Shown in pieces: positions 1 through 5,157 of a DNA stretch of 5,158 bases. Each line of letters starts with the position of its first letter. Position 1 is the stretch's first letter. Made by a program: the position numbers and the translations under genes. The notes beneath the pieces were generated by a model that saw nothing but the letters and a program-made list of their open reading frames with translations, was not told the origin of the DNA and made no database searches. Source of the stretch: Bacilli bacterium (lineage in GTDB: Bacteria; Bacillota_I; Bacilli_A; RF39; UBA660); the NCBI GenBank assembly GCA_017519965.1, contig JAFWRK010000066.1, positions 1 through 5,158 of the forward strand, in the 5' to 3' direction.

Positions 1-234
1 AGGAAAACCACTAATAATAGACATAATATTAATATAATGTATAGGTTTTAATATACTAAGTAAATCATATTCAATAAGTAATGAAGTAATAATATATATG
101 ATAAAAGTATAAAAAAATAAATTATTAATAAATAGATATGTATAATCTAATATATTTTTAATTATGTAATTTAAATTAATAAATATAAGTATTAAAAATA
201 ATACAAGTAATAAAAGTATTAATCTTTTTTTCAT
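1..234 (-). CDS. YlbJ-like integral membrane protein, N-terminal fragment (runs off the window)
   Basis: On the minus strand an ATG at 234-232 opens a frame that stays open for 78 codons to base 1, so the C-terminal part lies outside the window. A GGAG Shine-Dalgarno at 242-239 sits four bases upstream, which supports this start. The product begins MKKRLILLLLVLF and is almost entirely Leu/Ile/Phe/Tyr/Asn. It has one hydrophobic helix at about residues 4-18 and a second at about 38-56. The visible fragment ends in MSIISGFP, which resembles the SG(F/Y)P motif of YlbJ-type membrane proteins (nucleoside-recognition/Gate domain; a sporulation protein in Bacillus subtilis). The gene diverges from ylbL, and ylbJ and ylbL are also near neighbours in Bacillus, which adds support. 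The identification rests on a short low-complexity fragment and could be wrong; that it is a real membrane-protein gene is more certain. Confidence 0.6.
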   Translation of the reverse strand, partial: MKKRLILLLLVLFLILIFINLNYIIKNILDYTYLFINNLFFYTFIIYIITSLLIEYDLLSILKPIHYINIMSIISGFP

Positions 235-249
235 AAATCTCCATTTCTT

Positions 250-258
250 TGTTATAAT
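250..258 (+). promoter_or_regulatory. Extended -10 promoter of ylbL, overlapping a divergent minus-strand -10
   Basis: TGTTATAAT at 250-258 is a perfect extended -10 element. A weak -35 match, TTCATA, lies at 230-235 with a 17-base spacer. The last base of the -10 is 16 bases before the ylbL ATG, so the predicted leader is only about 10 bases. On the minus strand the same bases give TATAAC at 256-251, also 16 bases before the YlbJ-like ATG. The palindromic core TTATAA (252-257) could therefore drive both genes. No convincing -35 is seen for the minus direction. Confidence 0.7.
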
Positions 259-274
259 TAATTAGGGTGAAACT

Positions 275-1288
275 ATGTTTAAAGAACTTATTAAAGAGAT
301 TAAAGAATTTATAAAAAGTGAGTATAAATATCTAATAAATCTTCTTCTAATATTAATTATATGCTTCTATCCACTAGATTATTATATTGTAGTAGGTGGA
401 GGAATAGATGATATTAAGGATAGAATAACTGTAGAAGATGGCTATAAGAGTAAAGGTAGTTTTAATATAAGTTATGTAACTGAATTAGATGGAAATTTAT
501 TAACTTATGGTTTAAGTTATATAATACCTAAATGGGAAAGAGAAAGTGTATCTGATTATAAATATGATGATAAAGAAAGTCTAGAAGATATTAATTTTAG
601 AAATGATTTATCATTGAATGTATCTGCATCTAATGCCATTAAAAATGCTTATTCCTTAGCCAATAAAGAAGTAAAAGAAGTAAGTAAACACATGTATGTA
701 ATTGGCTTATATTATGATAAATGTAACTTAAAAGTAGGAGATGAAATACTAAAAATAGATAATCAAGATATATTTAGTTTTGATTATAGAGAATATTTAA
801 ATAGTTTAGAAAAATATAGTACAGTTAAAGTAACTATAATAAGAAATAAAAAGGAAATAACTGTAGATACAAATTTAATAAGTGATGAAAAAACAAATGC
901 TATGGGAATTTATATAGAAAGATATATTGAATATGAAACTAATCCAAAAGTAGAAATAAAGTTTAAAAGAAGTGAATCAGGCCCTAGTGGAGGATTAATG
1001 ACATCTTTATCTATATATAATCAATTAGTTAAAGAAGATATAACTAAGGGATTAAAGATAGCGGGAACAGGTACAATGGAAAGTGATGGAACAGTAGGAG
1101 AAATAGGTGGAATAGAATATAAAGTTCTAGGAGCTGCTAAAGGTAAGGCAGATATATTCTTATCTCCTAAAGGAGAAAACTATCAAGATGCTATTAAGAT
1201 GGTAAAGAAACATAATCTAAAAATAAAAGTAATAGAAGTAGAAAACCTAGATGATGCAATTAGTAAAATAAAGGAGTTAAATAATTAA
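275..1288 (+). CDS. ylbL: YlbL family membrane-anchored PDZ / Lon-type (S16) serine protease
   Basis: This 337-residue protein has the full YlbL (DdcP/SepM) layout. There is a short charged N-terminus, one membrane helix at about residues 18-39, a juxtamembrane family-specific region (about 40-140), a PDZ domain (about 141-200, with the KVGDEILKID ligand-loop region) and a C-terminal Lon proteolytic domain (about 205-335). The catalytic Ser is S238 in SGPSGG and the catalytic Lys is K283 in IGGIEYK; both are intact. Topology puts PDZ and protease outside the membrane. Family members cut small membrane or exported substrates: B. subtilis YlbL/DdcP removes the division inhibitor YneA, and streptococcal SepM trims a competence pheromone. 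The substrate here is unknown. The ATG is preceded by GGGTGA at 265-270 (GGTGA, spacing 4). The gene stands alone, with its own promoter and a terminator that includes its stop codon. Confidence 0.93.
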   Translation: MFKELIKEIKEFIKSEYKYLINLLLILIICFYPLDYYIVVGGGIDDIKDRITVEDGYKSKGSFNISYVTELDGNLLTYGLSYIIPKWERESVSDYKYDDKESLEDINFRNDLSLNVSASNAIKNAYSLANKEVKEVSKHMYVIGLYYDKCNLKVGDEILKIDNQDIFSFDYREYLNSLEKYSTVKVTIIRNKKEITVDTNLISDEKTNAMGIYIERYIEYETNPKVEIKFKRSESGPSGGLMTSLSIYNQLVKEDITKGLKIAGTGTMESDGTVGEIGGIEYKVLGAAKGKADIFLSPKGENYQDAIKMVKKHNLKIKVIEVENLDDAISKIKELNN

Positions 1289-1303
1289 CTCTTTTCTTTT
1301 TTT
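1270..1303 (+). terminator. Intrinsic terminator of ylbL
   Basis: GAGTTAA (1274-1280) pairs with TTAACTC (1285-1291) around an ATAA loop. The stem can be extended outward by one G-T and A-T pairs to 1270/1295. A seven-T run follows at 1297-1303. The ylbL stop codon (1286-1288) lies in the 3' arm, so the hairpin uses the last codons of the gene. Confidence 0.85.
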
Positions 1304-1311
1304 ATAAAATA

Positions 1312-1320
1312 TGTTATAAT
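1312..1320 (+). promoter_or_regulatory. Extended -10 promoter of the sigma factor gene
   Basis: TGTTATAAT at 1312-1320 is identical to the ylbL extended -10. The predicted start of transcription near 1327 gives a leader of about 26 bases before the ATG at 1353. No good -35 is present: the expected position (about 1292-1297) falls in the T-rich tail of the ylbL terminator, so recognition would rest on the TGn extension. Confidence 0.75.
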
Positions 1321-1340
1321 ATCACACGATTAAAACTTAT

Positions 1341-1347
1341 GGGGTGA
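1341..1347 (+). promoter_or_regulatory. Ribosome binding site that decides the sigma gene start
   Basis: GGGGTGA lies five bases before the ATG at 1353. A longer frame could begin at the GTG at 1344, but that GTG is part of this ribosome binding site and has no Shine-Dalgarno of its own at a proper distance. The ATG at 1353 is therefore preferred, which removes three residues. Confidence 0.8.
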
Positions 1348-1352
1348 AGTAT

Positions 1353-2273
1353 ATGGAAACAAAAGAATATGAACGTGATGATATACAAAATACTAATGAT
1401 ATATTACAAATATATAAAAGAGAATTAGATAAACCAATATTAGATTATGATAAACAAAGACAAATGTTAATAAAAATAAAAACAATAAAAGAAAATGAAA
1501 CAGAAGAAGAAAAAAAGGAAAGAGAAAAAACAAAAGAAGAGTTTATCAAAGGAAATTTAAGATTAGTAATACCTATAGCTAGAAAGTATATGGGAAGAGG
1601 ATTAGACTTAATAGATTTAATTCAAGAAGGTAATATTGGACTAATTAAAGCTATAAATAAATTTGATATAACAAGAGAAAATAAATTTTCTACATATGCT
1701 ACTATTTGGATAAAACAACAAATAAATAGAGCTATTGATGATTTAGGTAAAGGTGTTAGAACACCAACTCATTTTAATGAACAAATTGAAAAAATTAAGA
1801 AAGTAGAAACGATGTTACTACAAAAAGATGGAGAAAAACCAACTAGAAAAAAACTAGCAAAAGTATTAGGTTTAAAAGAAAAACAATTAGAAAATATATT
1901 ACAATTAAATAGACAATGTGTTAGTTTAAACTCATCTACAAATCTAGATGATGAAGATTCTGACGAATTAGGAGATTTTATAGAGTCTGATGAAAAGTCA
2001 CCTGAAAATATAGTAATAGAAGATAATTTATCTACTGAAGTAAATAAATTATTAAATATTTTAAGTGAAAGAGAAAGAAATATTATAAAACTTAGATATG
2101 GTCTAGAAGGTGGAGAAAAAGAAACTCTAGAATCTATCGGATCTAAATATGGAGTAACAAGAGAAAGAATAAGACAAATAGAAGCAAAGGCTCTAAATAA
2201 ATTAAGAAATAGTAAGAAAGCAGAAATACTACAAGGATATGTATCTGAAAAAACATTAAAACTTACTAAATAA
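1353..2273 (+). CDS. RpoD-like sigma-70 family RNA polymerase sigma factor (probably group 2)
   Basis: From the ATG at 1353 the product is 306 residues. It has region 1.2 (about 11-45), a charged Lys/Glu linker (46-65), region 2 (about 64-133, with [22 protein letters not shown] and [12 protein letters not shown]), region 3 (about 136-190), a sigma finger with LGDFIES (about 198-212) and region 4 (about 230-290), ending in the helix-turn-helix [19 protein letters not shown]. Region 4 is nearly canonical for housekeeping sigma factors, so a normal -35 specificity is likely. Region 2.3/2.4 is diverged: primary sigma factors usually have ATWWIRQ..TRAIADQARTIRIPVH, while here the first Trp is Ile (118) and the Thr is Asn (125), followed by [12 protein letters not shown]. 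The His and Glu used for TGn extended -10 contacts (H140, E143) are kept. It has no region 1.1. These traits suggest a second, RpoD-related sigma rather than the main one, but it could be a fast-evolving primary sigma. It is monocistronic by its flanking signals. Confidence 0.93.
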   Translation: METKEYERDDIQNTNDILQIYKRELDKPILDYDKQRQMLIKIKTIKENETEEEKKEREKTKEEFIKGNLRLVIPIARKYMGRGLDLIDLIQEGNIGLIKAINKFDITRENKFSTYATIWIKQQINRAIDDLGKGVRTPTHFNEQIEKIKKVETMLLQKDGEKPTRKKLAKVLGLKEKQLENILQLNRQCVSLNSSTNLDDEDSDELGDFIESDEKSPENIVIEDNLSTEVNKLLNILSERERNIIKLRYGLEGGEKETLESIGSKYGVTRERIRQIEAKALNKLRNSKKAEILQGYVSEKTLKLTK

Positions 2274-2306
2274 AAAGAGAAATATATTTATTATTTCTCT
2301 TTTTTT
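2272..2306 (+). terminator. Intrinsic terminator of the sigma factor gene
   Basis: AAAAAGAGAAATA (2272-2284) pairs with TATTTCTCTTTTT (2292-2304) around a seven-base loop, and the T-run continues to 2306. The 5' arm starts inside the TAA stop (2271-2273). The T-run leads straight into the TG of the next promoter, so the two signals abut. Confidence 0.85.
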
Positions 2307-2314
2307 GTTATAAT
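2306..2314 (+). promoter_or_regulatory. Extended -10 promoter of the anchored-protein gene
   Basis: TGTTATAAT at 2306-2314 is the third identical copy in the window. The predicted leader is about 15 bases before the ATG at 2336. No -35 match is visible; that position falls in the loop of the preceding terminator. Confidence 0.7.
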
Positions 2315-2335
2315 AATAAAAGAATAGGTGATAAA

Positions 2336-2980
2336 ATGAAAAAAATATTTACAAAAATAGTAATGGTATTAATAGTAGTATTAATAGGAATAGGATTTAA
2401 AAGTTATAAACTATTTAGCTATAGCTTTGAAAAGAAAAATATTAGAGTAGAAAAAGAAACTACGATTAATATGAAAGAAACTAAACAAAATATTCATATA
2501 GAAAAAATAAATTTATATTTAGATCCTCTAGTTTATACATATTATAGTAAAGAAGATAAATATGTGAAAATACTAAATAGTAAATATAAAATAGATTTTG
2601 ATATAGTTAATAATGTAATTAAAAATACATGTGTAGAAGATAAAAAACTAGGCAGTACTGATTATATAGATGCAATGAAAACTAAAAATATTTCTAATGA
2701 GTTAGAATTAATAAATTATTATATAAAAAATACTAATACAAATGGAGTATTTTCTTCTATTAATAAGATGAAATTAGATTACTTAGCTAATAGTTTTATT
2801 AATAAGATAGGTATAACTAATAGTATTAGCTATATAGATGGATTAGATGGAATTATCTTTAAAGATGATAATACTAATGTAGTAATATTTGATAATGGTA
2901 ATATGTATAAAATAGTCTTTAGTAAAGAATTTAAAGAAACTGAAATCAAAGAAATAATAAGTACAATAAGTATAAAATAA
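2336..2980 (+). CDS. Unrecognised protein with one N-terminal membrane anchor
   Basis: I do not recognise this 214-residue protein. It starts MKKIFTK followed by a hydrophobic helix at about residues 8-20, typical of an uncleaved signal anchor. There is no lipobox Cys and no clear signal peptidase site. The remaining ~190 residues should face outside: a Lys/Glu-rich stretch (31-58), a middle part rich in Tyr, Asn and Lys (59-165), and a C-terminal part with short beta-like runs (DGIIFKDD, NVVIFDNG, YKIVFS) ending in an amphipathic segment. There is one Cys (99) and no visible catalytic motif. The start has AGGTGAT at 2326-2332 (GGTGA core, spacing 4). It has its own promoter and terminator between the sigma gene and cssRS. 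A role in the envelope is plausible from topology only. Base composition matches its neighbours, so there is no sign of recent transfer. Confidence 0.85.
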   Translation: MKKIFTKIVMVLIVVLIGIGFKSYKLFSYSFEKKNIRVEKETTINMKETKQNIHIEKINLYLDPLVYTYYSKEDKYVKILNSKYKIDFDIVNNVIKNTCVEDKKLGSTDYIDAMKTKNISNELELINYYIKNTNTNGVFSSINKMKLDYLANSFINKIGITNSISYIDGLDGIIFKDDNTNVVIFDNGNMYKIVFSKEFKETEIKEIISTISIK

Positions 2981-3002
2981 ATACCTTTATAGGTATTTTT
3001 TT
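2979..3002 (+). terminator. Intrinsic terminator of the anchored-protein gene
   Basis: ATACCT (2981-2986) pairs with AGGTAT (2991-2996) around a TTAT loop. Two further A-T pairs extend the stem into the stop codon (2978-2980), and the T-run goes to 3002. Confidence 0.85.
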
Positions 3003-3003
3003 A

Positions 3004-3023
3004 TTCCCATAATTTCCCATAAT
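3004..3023 (+). repeat. Exact 10-bp tandem repeat, candidate CssR operator
   Basis: TTCCCATAAT occurs twice head to tail, at 3004-3013 and 3014-3023. A ten-base period places both copies on the same face of the helix, the usual arrangement for OmpR/PhoB-type response regulators. It ends three bases before a -35-like TTGATA and lies upstream of the cssRS operon. The C-run copies stand out in otherwise A/T-only intergenic DNA. From memory, CssR targets in B. subtilis carry repeated octamers of the TTTTCAyA kind, to which TTCCCATA is similar. The repeat is seen directly; the operator role is inference. Confidence 0.6.
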
Positions 3024-3026
3024 TAT

Positions 3027-3058
3027 TTGATAATTCTTCTATAAAATATTAGTACTAT
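3027..3058 (+). promoter_or_regulatory. Possible distal promoter of cssRS
   Basis: TTGATA at 3027-3032 matches the -35 consensus in five of six bases. The -10 is poor: TAGTAC at 3050-3055 has the best spacing (17) and TACTAT at 3053-3058 the better match (spacing 20). A weak -10 next to a direct repeat fits an activator-dependent promoter. If used, it would give a leader of about 130 bases ahead of cssR. Confidence 0.35.
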
Positions 3059-3168
3059 GAAGATGTAAGGAGGAGATAAAAGAGAATTATAGAGAAAAAT
3101 AAAATGATATAACTAAATAGTTTTTTATATAAAAGGAGGGGATGCCTATAAGTAGATAGATGATAATA
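3059..3168 (+). other. Purine-rich stretch before cssR with two orphan Shine-Dalgarno sequences
   Basis: This stretch has no credible gene. It holds two strong Shine-Dalgarno cores, AAGGAGGAGA (3067-3076) and AAAAGGAGGGG (3131-3141), both closer to consensus than those of the real genes nearby. After the first there is no start codon at a usable distance. The second is only two bases from an ATG at 3142 that opens a five-codon frame (MPISR). An ATG at 3160 opens a nine-codon frame (MIICYTINR) whose TGA (3187-3189) overlaps the cssR Shine-Dalgarno. A weak AACT/AGTT hairpin with a T-run lies at 3111-3126. It may be an untranslated leader, a leader-peptide region or gene remnants; nothing decides this. 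Confidence 0.4.
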
Positions 3169-3177
3169 TGCTATACT
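3169..3177 (+). promoter_or_regulatory. Proximal extended -10 promoter of cssRS
   Basis: TGCTATACT at 3169-3177 is an extended -10 with one mismatch to TGnTATAAT. Its end is 17 bases before the cssR ATG, the same tight layout as the ylbL and 2336-2980 genes, giving a predicted leader of about 11 bases. The -35 position has no good match. A ten-base palindrome, CTATTAATAG (3176-3185), overlaps its end and the ribosome binding site. Confidence 0.55.
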
Positions 3178-3194
3178 ATTAATAGGTGATATAA

Positions 3195-3854
3195 ATGTAT
3201 ACAGTATGTTTTGTAGAAGATGAAAAGGATCTATCTAATTTAATAAAGACTTATTTAGAAAAAGCAGGATATGAAGTAATCTGTTTTACTAAAGGACAAG
3301 AAGCAATTAATTATATAGGTAATAAAGTAGATGTATGGATACTAGATATAATGTTAGCTGATGATGTATCAGGATATGACATAATAAAAGAAATAAGAAA
3401 ACAAGATGATAATGTACCAGTAATATTTACATCTGCTAGAGATCAAGATTTAGATAGAATATTGGGATTAGAACTAGGAAGTGATGATTATATAGTAAAA
3501 CCATATTCATCTAAAGAACTAGTACTAAGAGTTAATAATATAATAAAAAGAGTATATAAAGATGAAAATAATAAAATACTTAAATATGAAACTTATACAA
3601 TAGACCTTGATAAAAGAAAAATAAAAGAAAATGATAATGAAATAAAACTTACTACTCTAGAATTTGATCTATTAGTACTCTTTTTAAAAAATAAAGATAA
3701 ATGTTTCACAAGAGAAGAAATATTACAAGAAGTATGGGGAAATGACTATTTTGGAACAGATAGAGTAGTAGATGACTTAATAAGAAGATTAAGAAAGAAA
3801 CTACCTAAAATAAATATTTCTGCAATATATGGATTTGGATATAGATTATCATGA
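3195..3854 (+). CDS. cssR: CssR-like OmpR-family response regulator (secretion stress)
   Basis: The 219-residue protein has a receiver domain (about 2-118) and a winged-helix DNA-binding domain (about 125-218). Receiver residues are complete: acidic pocket E8/D9, phosphoacceptor D51 (VWILDIML), T79, K102 in VKPY and switch aromatic Y99. The effector has LTTLEFDLL, REEILQEVWG and the very conserved end NDYFGTDRVVDDLIRRLRKK...IYGFGYR, which as I recall matches B. subtilis CssR almost residue for residue in this part. CssR with its kinase CssS responds to misfolded exported proteins or heat and activates quality-control proteases such as HtrA/HtrB; none of those lies in this window. One oddity is the loop after D51, LADDVSG, which is one residue longer than the usual LPxxDG and lacks the Pro. 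The start has AGGTGAT at 3184-3190 (GGTGA core, spacing 5). The TGA stop overlaps the cssS ATG. Confidence 0.9.
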   Translation: MYTVCFVEDEKDLSNLIKTYLEKAGYEVICFTKGQEAINYIGNKVDVWILDIMLADDVSGYDIIKEIRKQDDNVPVIFTSARDQDLDRILGLELGSDDYIVKPYSSKELVLRVNNIIKRVYKDENNKILKYETYTIDLDKRKIKENDNEIKLTTLEFDLLVLFLKNKDKCFTREEILQEVWGNDYFGTDRVVDDLIRRLRKKLPKINISAIYGFGYRLS

Positions 3855-5125
3855 AATTATTTGGAAAAACAAAATTAAGCTCTCAATTACTCTGGTTAGT
3901 AGGAATAGCTTTTGTATTACTATTTACCAGTTTAGGTGTAATACTACCTAAAATGTTAATCCCAGTTGCAGAATCCAATATTTATAGTTATTTAAGTGAA
4001 CCATTAAAATATGTAGATAGTACAGTTGATAATGAATTATTAAATACGGAAATAGCCTATATCTATATTGCTAATGATAAAATTGTTTATAGTGACAACT
4101 TAGATAGTGTAATTAAGACTAAAGACCCAAGAAAATTAGTAGATTATATTAAAGAAGATCATGGAAAGTTTTTATATAATCATAAAACCTATTACTACTA
4201 TACTTTAACCAATGAAAAAGTAAAAAAAATTGCAATTTCCAATGATACATATATTAATAAGACAAAAACTGCTATACTTAGTGTCATCTTTCCAATTATA
4301 TTTATAACTTTTCTAATAATTGGTTTAATGCTTGTACTATGGTCATCATTAATTGTTAGAAAAATAGAGAAATTAAAACAAAAAATAGATAATATAGATA
4401 ATCCAAATTTCAATCATAATATATATTTCGACACTGATGATGAAATGCGCACACTATCTTATGCTATAGAAGATATGAGATTATCTTTAATTCATCAAGA
4501 AGAATATCGAAAAGAAATGTATCAAAACATATCACATGATTTTAAGACTCCTCTCACAGTTATAAAATCATATATTGAAGCTGTTGATGACGATGTAGAA
4601 GAACCTAAAGATGCATTAAAAGTTATCAAAGAGCAAACCATAAAACTAGAAAATAAAGTACATTCACTTCTTTACTTAAACAAATTAGATTACTTAAAAG
4701 ATAAGAAAATAGATTTAGAAGTAATTGATATGAAAAAGATTATAAATGATGAAGTTGAGAAATTTAAATATTACAACAAAGATATAAAATTTATAGTTGA
4801 TATTGATAAAAAATCTAAATTCTATGGAACAGTAGATCACTGGGAAACAATACTAGATAATATTTTAAGTAATTTTATGAGATATACTAAAAAACAAATA
4901 AAAATTACTGCGAAACAAAATAAATTAGTTTTGTACAATGATGGAGATAATATTGATGATAAGCTATTAGATGGAATATTTAATCCTTTCAGAAAAGGTA
5001 TGAAAGGAGAATATGGATTAGGATTATCTATAGTTAAAAAAACACTAAATTTAATGAAATATGATATAACTATAAAGAATGAAAAAGTAGGAGTATCATT
5101 TATAATTACAAAAGAGTCTAAATAG
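3851..5125 (+). CDS. cssS: CssS-like membrane sensor histidine kinase (secretion stress)
   Basis: The 424-residue kinase has membrane helix 1 (about 13-35), an extracytoplasmic sensor (about 36-139), membrane helix 2 (about 140-166), a HAMP linker (about 167-217), a dimerisation/phosphoacceptor domain with H229 in NISHDFKTPLTVIKSY, and an ATPase domain with the N-box (N337/N341 in DNILSNFMRYT), G1 (NDGDNID, 363-369), F-box (NPFRKG, 378-383) and G2 (GEYGLGLSIVK, 386-396). LLYLNKLDYL and the stretch from NPFRKGMKGEYG to VGVSF are close to what I recall of B. subtilis CssS, including the shortened G1 box without a second Gly, so that box is a family trait rather than a defect. It should phosphorylate CssR. 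The ATG overlaps the cssR stop by four bases (ATGA) and has no good Shine-Dalgarno, so translational coupling is likely. The sensor is the least conserved part. Confidence 0.9.
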   Translation: MKLFGKTKLSSQLLWLVGIAFVLLFTSLGVILPKMLIPVAESNIYSYLSEPLKYVDSTVDNELLNTEIAYIYIANDKIVYSDNLDSVIKTKDPRKLVDYIKEDHGKFLYNHKTYYYYTLTNEKVKKIAISNDTYINKTKTAILSVIFPIIFITFLIIGLMLVLWSSLIVRKIEKLKQKIDNIDNPNFNHNIYFDTDDEMRTLSYAIEDMRLSLIHQEEYRKEMYQNISHDFKTPLTVIKSYIEAVDDDVEEPKDALKVIKEQTIKLENKVHSLLYLNKLDYLKDKKIDLEVIDMKKIINDEVEKFKYYNKDIKFIVDIDKKSKFYGTVDHWETILDNILSNFMRYTKKQIKITAKQNKLVLYNDGDNIDDKLLDGIFNPFRKGMKGEYGLGLSIVKKTLNLMKYDITIKNEKVGVSFIITKESK

Positions 5126-5134
5126 ACTCTTTTT
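5110..5134 (+). terminator. Intrinsic terminator of the cssRS operon
   Basis: AAAAGAGTCT (5110-5119) pairs with AGACTCTTTT (5124-5133) around an AAAT loop, with the T-run ending at 5134. The TAG stop codon (5123-5125) sits at the loop and 3' arm. The free T-tail is short because most Ts are in the stem, and the A-rich 5' arm could also let it work on the opposite strand. Confidence 0.75.
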
Positions 5135-5148
5135 ATTGTTAAAAAGTG

Positions 5149-5157
5149 TGATATAAT
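5149..5157 (+). promoter_or_regulatory. Extended -10 promoter for a gene beyond the window
   Basis: TGATATAAT at 5149-5157 is a perfect extended -10 lying just after the cssRS terminator. This repeats the terminator-then-promoter layout seen earlier and predicts a plus-strand gene starting soon after base 5158. The -35 position has no good match. Confidence 0.6.

Noticed and set aside
228..235. TTTTCATA octamer upstream of ylbL, like the recalled CssR octamer
   Set aside because: It occurs once, not as a repeat, and is simply the reverse complement of the ATG-AAA-AAA start of the minus-strand gene.
3030..3090. Inverted repeat ATAATTCT / AGAATTAT enclosing the first purine block
   Set aside because: Eight base pairs over a 45-base loop is expected by chance in such AT-rich DNA, and the left arm overlaps the putative -35, so it would not be transcribed from that promoter.
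3111..3126. Hairpin AACT-AAAT-AGTT followed by six Ts as a terminator or attenuator
   Set aside because: The stem is four pairs with a single G-C, too weak to call.
3142..3159. Five-codon frame MPISR after a strong Shine-Dalgarno, as a gene
   Set aside because: Spacing is only two bases and the peptide is too short to support as a gene; kept only as an observation on the leader.
3845..3860. Possible Mycoplasma code (TGA = Trp), suggested by the low G+C
   Set aside because: TGA acts as the stop of cssR in a four-base overlap with cssS, reading through it gives only a short tail, and Trp is TGG in the genes.
4198..4413. 71-codon open frame on the minus strand
   Set aside because: It lies wholly inside cssS, opposite the membrane helix 2/HAMP region, so its hydrophobic look comes from the reverse complement of that AT-rich DNA. 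No ribosome binding site or family match.
4937..4957. CssS G1 box lacking the second Gly as a sign of a dead kinase
   Set aside because: As I recall, B. subtilis CssS has the same short NDG form, and the H-, N-, F- and G2-boxes are intact.
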